Source: Chryseosolibacter indicum
GTDB lineage: Bacteria; Bacteroidota; Bacteroidia; Cytophagales; Cyclobacteriaceae
Reading direction: 5' to 3'
Assembly (NCBI RefSeq): GCF_018598585.1
Contig: NZ_JAHESD010000051.1
Coordinates: 1-43,070 of the forward strand
DNA length: 43,070 nt
Every line of letters starts with the position of its first letter. Position 1 is the stretch's first letter. Made by a program: the position numbers and the translations under genes. The notes beneath the pieces were generated by a model, which did not search any database, had not been told where the DNA came from, and worked only from the letters and a program-made list of their open reading frames with translations. Positions 8,409 through 15,037 of the stretch are shown piece by piece.

Positions 8409-8619
8409 TTAGCTTGATCAAAACCTTGAACAGAGTCGAGTAGACAAACAATTTATTGAAACAAAAATTTGTCCGTAAACCGGCTTATATCAAAGCGGGA
8501 TTCCAAAACGAAGGCTATAGGTTCACTACGGTGTATCCGTGGAGTGCATGGGGAGTAGCCGTAGATTTTGTTCCATAGAAACCCCTTTTTATGGAAAAGT
8601 TCTCATGCCAGATAGGGGT

Positions 8620-8745
8620 CATCTAGAGAAGCATGGGAGAACAATGGGGGAATATGAAACCTTGATAAGACACCATCTGGACAGCATGGGAGAATAATGG
8701 GATCATCGATACAACATCGGTAACCCATCTGGACAGCATCGATGC
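8620..8745 (+). repeat. Imperfect 52-54-bp tandem repeat, about 2.4 units
   Basis: Units begin with CATCT(A/G)GA at 8620, 8674 and 8726. Units 1 and 2 share CATGGGAGA(A)xAATGGG, and units 2 and 3 share CCATCTGGACAGCAT exactly. No open reading frame runs through the repeats. No function is evident. Confidence 0.55.
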
Positions 8746-8997
8746 CACTCTACAAGCACACTGAAGCCAGATCGGAGCACCTAATGTCTATTTTTAGGTT
8801 CACTACTCCCATCAGCGTCATCGGTCTGTGGTAGTACGTCAATGCGTCTGTCCCGGGCGTTATACCGGGGTGAACGGAAGGGTAGGGCTGTGTGATGGCG
8901 TGACGCAATCCCTCCCTATGGAAAACTACCTGCAAGAGAAGCAGAGAACAGCTTCTCATTTTATCGTAGAGCTTTGTTAGTGATCCAACAAGCAACA

Positions 8998-9021
8998 AAG
9001 CTCAGCATTTCTGCTGAGCTT
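8998..9021 (-). terminator. Probable original terminator of tRNA-Lys, left flank of the island
   Basis: AAGCTCAGCA and TGCTGAGCTT form a perfect 10-bp stem with a 4-base loop. It lies 3 bases outside the duplicated tRNA end, on the side where the tRNA-Lys transcript would have ended before the island inserted, and is followed on the minus strand by TTTGTTG. It is best read as the native tRNA terminator, now stranded about 21 kb from the tRNA. Confidence 0.6.
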
Positions 9022-9024
9022 CTC

Positions 9025-9040
9025 GTGATCCCGCTGGGAT
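9025..9040. mobile_element. Left attachment site: 16-bp duplication of the tRNA-Lys 3' end
   Basis: GTGATCCCGCTGGGAT is identical to 30329-30344, which covers the last 15 bases of tRNA-Lys plus one base. Direct duplication of a tRNA end about 21.3 kb from the intact tRNA and its adjacent integrase is the standard scar of site-specific island insertion. Just inside the island GGGATCAC (9046-9053) is the inverse of GTGATCCC (9025-9032), so this site also contains an 8-bp inverted repeat with a 13-base centre, as expected for integrase core sites. Confidence 0.85.
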
Positions 9041-9109
9041 ACCGTGGGATCACAATCATTGACTTAAACCTATTATGCAGAGTCCTTTCGCATTTCAGAC
9101 TACTGCCGC

Positions 9110-9122
9110 TCCCGAATTAGTC
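9110..9122 (+). repeat. Subterminal repeat, left copy (candidate integrase arm site)
   Basis: TCCCGAATTAGTC recurs in direct orientation at 30213-30225. This copy is about 70 bases inside the left attachment site; the other is about 104 bases inside the right one. Arm-type sites bound by the N-terminal domain of tyrosine integrases have this kind of placement. Confidence 0.5.
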
Positions 9123-9196
9123 ACTAAGGAACACAGTGCAAAAATCATCAAACTGTATCAAAGGTAATGATTCCGGTGGAGTCATTCAAGATGGAC

Positions 9197-10099
9197 TTAC
9201 ATGTTACCATAGTCATCAGGATATTCTGGCTGGAAATAATCATGTAAATCAAGATCTTCTCTCTCTGTAAACGATATATTAACTCCTGCAGCAATTAATT
9301 CTGGTGTCGGTGATAGCTCCAATGCACATGCCTTGCACACAAGCTTGGTAGCTTTGAATGTAACACTGCAGAAAAGCCCCCCGTCATATTGTGGTTCGCT
9401 TGTCTTGCTTCTTATTCCGTACAAGGCAGCATCCGATGAGCAAGCTGGGCAAGTTACCTTTGAGTATCCCCATCTACCATGTGTCGGATCTGTTGCTGCC
9501 AATAAGGTTTTCGCCTCTTGTTGCTGCTTAGAAAGTTTTCCGAAAGCTGCTTTTGCAATGCCAATCTTTTCTTTCGCTTTAGAATTGTCGGACTCCTCCT
9601 GATCCTTAATCAGCTCGAGTGCATGCTCAGCGTCATCACCAACGATTTCATCAATATCTTTTTTCATGAACTCGCACAGTACTGCAACGGTCTGATAGAA
9701 TTTGGGTAGCCATTCCGAATTTTTTAAGTTCTCAAATGGCGCTCCACCAGTGTGCAGCTCCTCGTTCCGAAGTCCTGCAAAATATTCAGAGAATTCTCGA
9801 CAGGCCTTCTTTTGATAATTGTCTACAATTTGTTCCAATCTTATTGTGACTGAGTGGAACGGTATAGATCGCGGAAACCCTTTCTTCAACGGAAACCCTA
9901 AAGCAAACAAAATATTTTGACCTTCATTTTGTGGGTCTGCATTTAAGACTGGAGAAACGTAGGAGAGTGCACTTCGGGAAAGTAATTCAAGGCTTAAGGC
10001 CGAGTTTAGGGCAAAGTCAGGTGAATCAACGCCCGCATCCTGCGCCTTCGAATAAAAGAGCTTTGCCTTTGCAAAGAGGCTTTCAGATGTCCAAATCAT
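9197..10099 (-). CDS. HEPN-like protein with C-terminal zinc ribbon
   Basis: 300 residues, no named family recognised. The N-terminal ~165 residues look all-helical and contain RNEELH at 111-116, which fits the Rx4-6H active-site motif of HEPN RNases common in toxin and defence systems. A charged helical linker (165-205) leads to a zinc-ribbon-like region with CPAC (217-220) and CKAC (255-258). It is the last gene of a seven-gene minus-strand operon; its ATG lies 2 bases after the stop of the dioxygenase gene. An RNA-cleaving effector is a reasonable guess. The HEPN call rests on one motif and helical character only. It could instead be a nucleic-acid-binding accessory protein. Confidence 0.6.
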   Translation of the reverse strand: MIWTSESLFAKAKLFYSKAQDAGVDSPDFALNSALSLELLSRSALSYVSPVLNADPQNEGQNILFALGFPLKKGFPRSIPFHSVTIRLEQIVDNYQKKACREFSEYFAGLRNEELHTGGAPFENLKNSEWLPKFYQTVAVLCEFMKKDIDEIVGDDAEHALELIKDQEESDNSKAKEKIGIAKAAFGKLSKQQQEAKTLLAATDPTHGRWGYSKVTCPACSSDAALYGIRSKTSEPQYDGGLFCSVTFKATKLVCKACALELSPTPELIAAGVNISFTEREDLDLHDYFQPEYPDDYGNM

Positions 10100-10101
10100 T
10101 G

Positions 10102-10698
10102 TTAGTTAATAAAAATTCTTTTTAAAATTCTGTCCGAGTCAATGACATCAGAATTCCCTCGCGCATGTAACATTCGCCTGTTATCGATAATCACCAACAT
10201 GTCAGGCTTCCAATGGATGTTAAACGCTTCTTGCTGGCTGATATATTCATTAATTCTGCTCGAAATTTTCGGTTCAATTACAGGTGACATTATTTCTTGG
10301 TCCCACCGAATCCATCTATCATGCTTGCTGCCATTAATCAACTTCGTATAAAATGGCTTTGCCCGTTTTTTTATAACGAAAAGATCACTCTTTTGCCCAA
10401 TGACTTTGGCGAACTCGTCTAGCTTGCTCTCCAAATTTATGATGCGCGTAACCCTCCCTCCTTGGCCTGGATTTAAGCAGTAGAAAGCTAAATATTTTGC
10501 TGGCATCGGCCAATAGGCTACATCAGTATGGAACGGGAATTCCCCCATTCCATATTTTGATGTTAATGACATTTTTGCCTTTGAAGGCTTGCCTGGGTAT
10601 ATTATCTCGGCCTCGCCATAGTTATTTTTATCTCTGTGGCCGTATTTAAGTAATAATTGCTCGGCATCGATTTCATCAATATTTTCGTAAATCCACAT
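10102..10698 (-). CDS. Fe(II)/2-oxoglutarate-dependent dioxygenase, TauD/TfdA-like
   Basis: 198 residues, shorter than the usual ~280-residue TauD enzymes. The iron-binding facial triad is visible: His57-x-Asp59 in FPFHTDVAYW and the distal His178 in RRMLHARG. Arg190 or Arg194 can bind the 2-oxoglutarate carboxylate. The order and spacing after HxD (YLAFYCLNPGQGG) fit the clavaminate-synthase/TauD fold. All catalytic residues are present despite the short length, so it is probably an active hydroxylase. It sits between a 5-TM protein gene (12-base gap) and the HEPN-like gene (2-base gap), an unusual place for a metabolic enzyme. The substrate may be a nucleotide, an amino acid or a partner protein; the sequence does not say. 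Confidence 0.72.
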   Translation of the reverse strand: MWIYENIDEIDAEQLLLKYGHRDKNNYGEAEIIYPGKPSKAKMSLTSKYGMGEFPFHTDVAYWPMPAKYLAFYCLNPGQGGRVTRIINLESKLDEFAKVIGQKSDLFVIKKRAKPFYTKLINGSKHDRWIRWDQEIMSPVIEPKISSRINEYISQQEAFNIHWKPDMLVIIDNRRMLHARGNSDVIDSDRILKRIFIN

Positions 10699-10710
10699 AG
10701 GTGGCCTGGG

Positions 10711-11427
10711 TTAATTGAATTGCATTTTATCAACTATGTTCATTGGTAGTACAGTGCTGGCTTTTGTTTCAGTATTGAACAAGAAGGTATAGCCATCGGT
10801 CTTTCCAACAAAGATGATGCGTGAACCGTCACCGCAATGAAAGGTCTCTTTCTCTGTTACCAATTCGACTTTCTGATCATCACTTATAGTACGCTCAATA
10901 TCATGCTGTGCAAGCAGAAAGATACCAATGAGTATAGTAATCAATCCGCTCAAGATTGCTAACTCATCTGGCGTTTCAATTTTACCTTCCTCATCCTTGG
11001 TCATAAAGGCAGTAGTAAAAAACTGCAAAATGAAAAAGAGTATCGCATATATAATTGCGTAATGATATACAACGATACCTCCAGCTAGAAGACCCGAAAG
11101 AATCAACACTGCCAAACAGAAAAATATCAAGTATCCTTTTTTATGAGCATACACAAATCCAATTGTCGCTTCTAGAAAGTGATCCCACGCCATTTTGTTT
11201 TTCCATCGAACAAACCCAAAGACGGTAACCGATTGAAAAATCATAAGAGCAACTAGTAAAAGCAGTACATTTATGTCATCGAGAAAAGATGTTATGATTT
11301 CTGAAAATGTTAAGTAATCAATGATTCTTATGTTGAAGGCGTTGTAGAAAAGCATCAGTTTCAACACTCCGCAGAAGATCAAAAATGCACCGATTAGAGT
11401 TGATGTCTTTATTAATTTGTCTAGCAT
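10711..11427 (-). CDS. Membrane protein with five predicted helices and a soluble tail, unknown family
   Basis: 238 residues. Hydrophobic segments at about 10-28, 53-73, 98-120, 123-141 and 157-173 suggest five membrane helices, followed by a ~65-residue soluble C-terminal domain (from HDIERTISDDQ). I recognise no family. It is the fifth gene of the tight minus-strand operon, 15 bases after the GIY-YIG/membrane gene and 12 bases before the dioxygenase. Two consecutive membrane proteins in a defence-like operon could form an inner-membrane effector or sensor, but this is inference from context only. Confidence 0.6.
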   Translation of the reverse strand: MLDKLIKTSTLIGAFLIFCGVLKLMLFYNAFNIRIIDYLTFSEIITSFLDDINVLLLLVALMIFQSVTVFGFVRWKNKMAWDHFLEATIGFVYAHKKGYLIFFCLAVLILSGLLAGGIVVYHYAIIYAILFFILQFFTTAFMTKDEEGKIETPDELAILSGLITILIGIFLLAQHDIERTISDDQKVELVTEKETFHCGDGSRIIFVGKTDGYTFLFNTETKASTVLPMNIVDKMQFN

Positions 11428-11442
11428 AGTTGTGTTGTGGTA

Positions 11443-12285
11443 TTACCTGTTAAGAAATTTTATAGTGAAGAAAGCTTTAATCCTCCTATAGAGCGCAGGA
11501 TGTTTTGCTTGTAGTTTTTCAAAAAGAATCTGATGCAAAATCAAGTTTCCCCATCCAAAATAGTAAAACAGTATCGTCACTTGCTTTGCTTTGTATGCAA
11601 GTGAAAACAGATCATTTGGTCCGAAGTATCTGGAGGCTAGATCGATTCCAAACAGAGTAAGCATCGATAGCATTAGCCAACAATTAAAATTCATTTGCTC
11701 AGGCCTTCCATTGTAATGAATTACAATCGGAACTAGTACACCCATTGAGAAATAAACCACAGTGACAATATATTTCATTACACCTGTGTAATTCGGATCT
11801 GAGTATCCAAAGCCGGCCATATACATGCCAATGAGGAAAATGATAAAAAGATAAAATTTTGAAACTAACCACCGTTCAACCATGTGTCGAAATTCGATAC
11901 TGTCACCATGTGCTAAGCGTACTTTTGATCTAAATAGCTCATTGTAGGTATTACCAGTCCATATGTTAAGAAGACGCAGGCTTTTATCGGTATGACAGCT
12001 TGCTAGAAAGCGGTATACCGTATGGGTTATATAAAACCACTCCCCATCACTTCTAAATGCGCCTAGCATTTTATGCAAATGCTTTTCGAGCCATACATCA
12101 TCTTCTGATTGAAGTACCATCATTAGATGTCCGTCATCCATGAATCCTGTTCTCAGGTTCACGTAACGTTTCATCACGGACTTACTCCTTCCAATTTTGA
12201 TCTTTTCTTGGTTAGGAGCTAGAATGAAATATACTCCCGAACTATGCTTGTCGGACTCACTTTTGCAATTGTTTTGTTTGCCCAT
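11443..12285 (-). CDS. T5orf172-type GIY-YIG nuclease domain fused to a 4-helix membrane domain
   Basis: 280 residues. The N-terminal ~90 residues match the T5orf172/MUG113 group of GIY-YIG nucleases: GVYFI (17-21), IKIGRS (29-34), an arginine-rich helix (KRYVNLRTG, 39-47), then LEKHLHKML with Glu67 and FRSDGEWF (77-84). From residue 140 there are four hydrophobic segments (143-160, 172-190, 201-216, 235-255) and a basic tail, so the nuclease is tethered to the membrane, probably facing the cytoplasm. T5orf172 domains usually occur with DNA-binding domains, so this fusion is unusual. It follows the metallophosphoesterase gene by 10 bases and is in the same operon. Confidence 0.75.
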   Translation of the reverse strand: MGKQNNCKSESDKHSSGVYFILAPNQEKIKIGRSKSVMKRYVNLRTGFMDDGHLMMVLQSEDDVWLEKHLHKMLGAFRSDGEWFYITHTVYRFLASCHTDKSLRLLNIWTGNTYNELFRSKVRLAHGDSIEFRHMVERWLVSKFYLFIIFLIGMYMAGFGYSDPNYTGVMKYIVTVVYFSMGVLVPIVIHYNGRPEQMNFNCWLMLSMLTLFGIDLASRYFGPNDLFSLAYKAKQVTILFYYFGWGNLILHQILFEKLQAKHPALYRRIKAFFTIKFLNR

Positions 12286-12295
12286 ATCAAAGCTA

Positions 12296-13051
12296 TTAAG
12301 TGATTACTTCGGGATTTTTAAAATTCAAATGCTCCCCATACTCCACATACCCCAGCTGATTCGTAGTCAACGTTGTCTTCCCAATCTTAAAATCCGGCAC
12401 CACTTCATGACTATGTCCAAAGATCCAGTAATCGGCATTTGAAGCCTCGATCAAGTCAAACAACTCTGTTGCAAAGGCTAAGTTGAGTTCGCTGTCTCGG
12501 TACTTCTCCGGATAATTGAGGAGAGTCGGCAGATGGTGAGTAACGACAATCGTTTTAAGATTCCTCACCGTGCTCCACTCCTTCACCAGGAACGCCCGGC
12601 AATCTTCATGAAGCTGATCATAGTCATCGCCTGATATTTTCTTTCCCTTGTTTTTGATCAAATGAAAGTCGGCCATCGACTTCTTGATCAAATATTCAAA
12701 AGTCGGATTGATCTTAGACCATAACGTTGAAAATAAAAGTCGAACTCCGTTGTGTTCAATCACACTGTTATTCAATAGTGACACATTGCTTCTGATCTTC
12801 TCATGGAACGTTCCGGTTCTTTCCGTTATGTCTGACCGATAGTATTCATGATTGCCAGGAATCCAATACGTATGCTCAAAGCTGTCAGAAAGAAAATTGA
12901 AGAATTCGTTTTCCTTTTCGAGCTCAATAAATGGAATGATATCACCAGCAAGCAAAAGGGTTTCGGCCCCCGGCTTTATTGGATTTGCCTTGAGGTATTT
13001 TTTGTTGACTGGGAATTCAAGATGCAGGTCCGAGCAATATTGAAACTTCAT
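12296..13051 (-). CDS. Calcineurin-like metallophosphoesterase
   Basis: 251 residues with all metal-binding motifs of the family: Asp8/His10 (SDLHLEF), Asp37 (LAGDI), Asn67-His68 (PGNHEYY), His172 (VTHHLP) and His213/His215 (FGHSHE). The fold hydrolyses phosphoesters (nucleic acids, cyclic nucleotides or phosphoproteins) with two metal ions. Its ATG overlaps the stop of the AbiEii gene by 4 bases, a sign of translational coupling, so it seems to be a third component of the AbiE-like toxin-antitoxin unit. A second protein of the same type is encoded on the island at 21769-22515. The substrate is unknown. Confidence 0.88.
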   Translation of the reverse strand: MKFQYCSDLHLEFPVNKKYLKANPIKPGAETLLLAGDIIPFIELEKENEFFNFLSDSFEHTYWIPGNHEYYRSDITERTGTFHEKIRSNVSLLNNSVIEHNGVRLLFSTLWSKINPTFEYLIKKSMADFHLIKNKGKKISGDDYDQLHEDCRAFLVKEWSTVRNLKTIVVTHHLPTLLNYPEKYRDSELNLAFATELFDLIEASNADYWIFGHSHEVVPDFKIGKTTLTTNQLGYVEYGEHLNFKNPEVIT

Positions 13052-14025
13052 TGTTTCGTTTTCTTTGCTGTCTTATCAAATACTTCAAGAAAGCTTTTAA
13101 TCTCTTTAAACGAACTGACCACAAGCGCAGGCTTCGGAAGCTCACTCCACACCAATTCACCAAGCTCTGATGTATAAGTCGATTCCAGTTCTTTCCAGAA
13201 CGAATCGAAATCTTTGAAAAGAGGTGAATCCGTCAACGGTTTCTCTAACCAATCTCCCGCGAAAATCCCGTTCGCTGCATCATCCTCCATCACCCATTTA
13301 AGAATCTTAAAATTATCCTCGATGAGAATCTTGCCTTTTAGATCGGTTTGATTTAATAGTTGGTGAATGTCATAGATGTGCCTGATCTTACCTTTGACTT
13401 TTTCTGTTCCTTCATATGAGAGTCTGACAAGTGATAATAATTTCTCAAAAACCGTTCTTTCTCGTGTAAGTACATTTACCTCGAATGACTCCAATCCAAA
13501 TTGTTTAACGATCTCATCAAAAGCTTTCGCTGCCAGGAATTGACCAACATACGATTGGATGACTTTGTTTTCATACGGAACCGGCTGAGTAAAGGCGTTA
13601 ATTTCTAACTGTATGTGATCTTTGATCTGGCCAAAGTTTTGGTCAGTTATGGCTTTGGTATAGTGATAGAATGTCCTCCTGTTTCTGCCTTTCTTCTCTT
13701 CGAGTGGATGCTGAAAGTAATCCAACCCTGCACTGACAATTTTTTCGGTCTCCTTTATTTTATTCGTGATTTGGTTTCCTGACATGCCTTCAGTCTTGAG
13801 AATTGCCAGGTCAATATCTTCCGAGAAACGGTTTATACAGTCGTGTGCTTTTGAAAGCGATGTTCCTCCTTTGAAAATTACCTCGTCTACAAGTTTTGAA
13901 GCGGAAAGGTTTTTCAAGACATGAGTAACCCAATAGTCTTTCTCAATGAAAATGGTCCGCATCTTGAAATGAGCAGCTGCGGATTCAATCGCATCAACGA
14001 AATCATTGGATTTGTGGAAAGTCAT
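13048..14025 (-). CDS. AbiEii/AbiGii-family nucleotidyltransferase toxin
   Basis: 325 residues. Motifs of the AbiEii (DUF1814) toxins are clear: EKDYWVTHVLKNL (28-40), the nucleotidyltransferase GGTSLSK (53-59), and SEDIDLAI with the metal-binding pair Asp70/Asp72. Studied members transfer nucleotides to tRNA or bind GTP and stop growth, causing abortive infection. The upstream gene, overlapping by 4 bases (14022-14025), encodes the cognate AbiEi-type antitoxin. The catalytic residues are intact. Confidence 0.9.
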   Translation of the reverse strand: MTFHKSNDFVDAIESAAAHFKMRTIFIEKDYWVTHVLKNLSASKLVDEVIFKGGTSLSKAHDCINRFSEDIDLAILKTEGMSGNQITNKIKETEKIVSAGLDYFQHPLEEKKGRNRRTFYHYTKAITDQNFGQIKDHIQLEINAFTQPVPYENKVIQSYVGQFLAAKAFDEIVKQFGLESFEVNVLTRERTVFEKLLSLVRLSYEGTEKVKGKIRHIYDIHQLLNQTDLKGKILIEDNFKILKWVMEDDAANGIFAGDWLEKPLTDSPLFKDFDSFWKELESTYTSELGELVWSELPKPALVVSSFKEIKSFLEVFDKTAKKTKQ

Positions 14026-14750
14026 ATCAAGTTCCAGGAAGGTTTATTGGGAAGCAATTCAGTTGAAACTCCCGCTTCAAAAATGGAGAGCCTATTGATA
14101 GACTGTTTTAATTTAAGTGCACTTACTTCGGGGAAATATTTCTCTATCAACGCTCCCAACAAAGCACGGGTTCCGGGATTGAATGACAACGCGAGTGCAA
14201 TCAGTCTTTTCTTTTTCGCTTTTGATAGGTCAGCAATACGTGCCTTCAAAATTTTAAGAGAGTCATCCGGGTTTGAATCGGGAATTGATTTAATATCCCG
14301 TAACGCATCCAAAAGCTGAAGCAGCGGAATATCGTCATCTAAAAAGCTGACATTCCTTCTTACATACTTTACATTATAACCTTCGAGCTTTTTCGGCTGC
14401 AATGGGTTGGCTGTAGCAATCACCAAGGTATTGGAAACTTGTGATGTGAGACCGAGTTGATTGTAAACCGACAGCCCTGTCAAATATCCGATTCTTTTAT
14501 TTTGTCTAACGGTTAATGCATCTACGAATGCTGACTCCTTGGGTCTGCTATTGCCAAATTTTGACTGCTGTGGTTTATAGTACTTACCCTTCGAAAGACG
14601 GGAAATTATCCCCTTCCTAGTTAATCGGCTTAACGATTGAGCAGCTGTAACAAACTGATCGGAAGCAATCCCAAGCCGAGCGTAGTCAAAAACTGACCCA
14701 GCGGGCATATTTTCGACTTTCTTGGAAATCATTTCAGCAATAGATGACAT
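14022..14750 (-). CDS. AbiEi-type antitoxin / DUF6088-like winged-helix protein
   Basis: 242 residues from the ATG at 14750. An in-frame ATG at 14828 would add 26 residues rich in Asn/Tyr and is less likely. The N-terminal ~65 residues form a winged helix (GSVFDYARLGIASDQF… SLSRLTRKGIISRLSKGKYY), and the rest matches the AbiEi-like antitoxin body (GYLTGLSVYNQLGLTSQV). In this family the antitoxin blocks the downstream nucleotidyltransferase and represses its own promoter. It is the first gene of the seven-gene operon, and an inverted repeat 75-100 bases upstream is a good operator candidate. Confidence 0.85.
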   Translation of the reverse strand: MSSIAEMISKKVENMPAGSVFDYARLGIASDQFVTAAQSLSRLTRKGIISRLSKGKYYKPQQSKFGNSRPKESAFVDALTVRQNKRIGYLTGLSVYNQLGLTSQVSNTLVIATANPLQPKKLEGYNVKYVRRNVSFLDDDIPLLQLLDALRDIKSIPDSNPDDSLKILKARIADLSKAKKKRLIALALSFNPGTRALLGALIEKYFPEVSALKLKQSINRLSIFEAGVSTELLPNKPSWNLI

Positions 14751-14824
14751 AGTATAGTTCCAACGGTAGTTTCTGCTTATGCTCTTGTCAGTAATAGTAA
14801 AGATAGAATATAACAGGAGGTTTA

Positions 14825-14850
14825 TCAAGTTTTATATACGTTAAACTTGA
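14825..14850. promoter_or_regulatory. Inverted repeat upstream of the AbiE-led operon
   Basis: TCAAGTTT (14825-14832) and AAACTTGA (14843-14850) are perfect 8-bp arms around an AT-rich 10-base centre, 75 bases upstream of the AbiEi start. AbiEi proteins autoregulate through inverted repeats, so this is a plausible operator for the whole operon. Confidence 0.5.
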
Positions 14851-14982
14851 CAATAAAGTTCATGAAAATGGTAGTTTTGTAATGCCTACCAGAGCAATAG
14901 GTGGTATTCCTAATAGTCGGCATACTGGGAGTTTCTGTTTAATTATTTGATAATCAATAAAACAGCATTTTCATTCCGGCAG

Positions 14983-15014
14983 GCGGGCGGTTCCCAACTA
15001 TCGCGCCCGCTTGT
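14983..15014 (-). terminator. GC-rich hairpin after the helicase gene
   Basis: GCGGGCG and CGCCCGC arms flank a loop of roughly 15 bases, about 30 bases after the stop of the minus-strand helicase gene. This GC-rich block stands out in AT-rich surroundings. It probably ends the NUDIX-helicase transcript. Confidence 0.45.
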
Positions 15015-15037
15015 GGCAAAATTTCCGACTAACTCAC

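Larger units (their letters stand above)
8299..9024. other. Decayed intergenic region left of the island
   Basis: More than 700 bases without an intact gene. It contains a four-copy CCTAT tandem repeat (8383-8402), an open stretch of about 43 codons ending at 8578 that reads like a protein C-terminus (…GFQNEGYRFTTVYPWSAWG…), an imperfect 52-54-base tandem repeat (8620-8745), and a minus-strand open frame of 82 codons (8750-8998) of uncertain reality. I see no recognised family. The region probably holds gene remnants. Confidence 0.35.

Noticed and set aside
8750-8998. Minus-strand 82-codon open frame
   Set aside because: Composition is mixed and no family is recognised; it runs into the terminator hairpin at the island edge. 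Possibly a gene remnant, but not supported as a gene.
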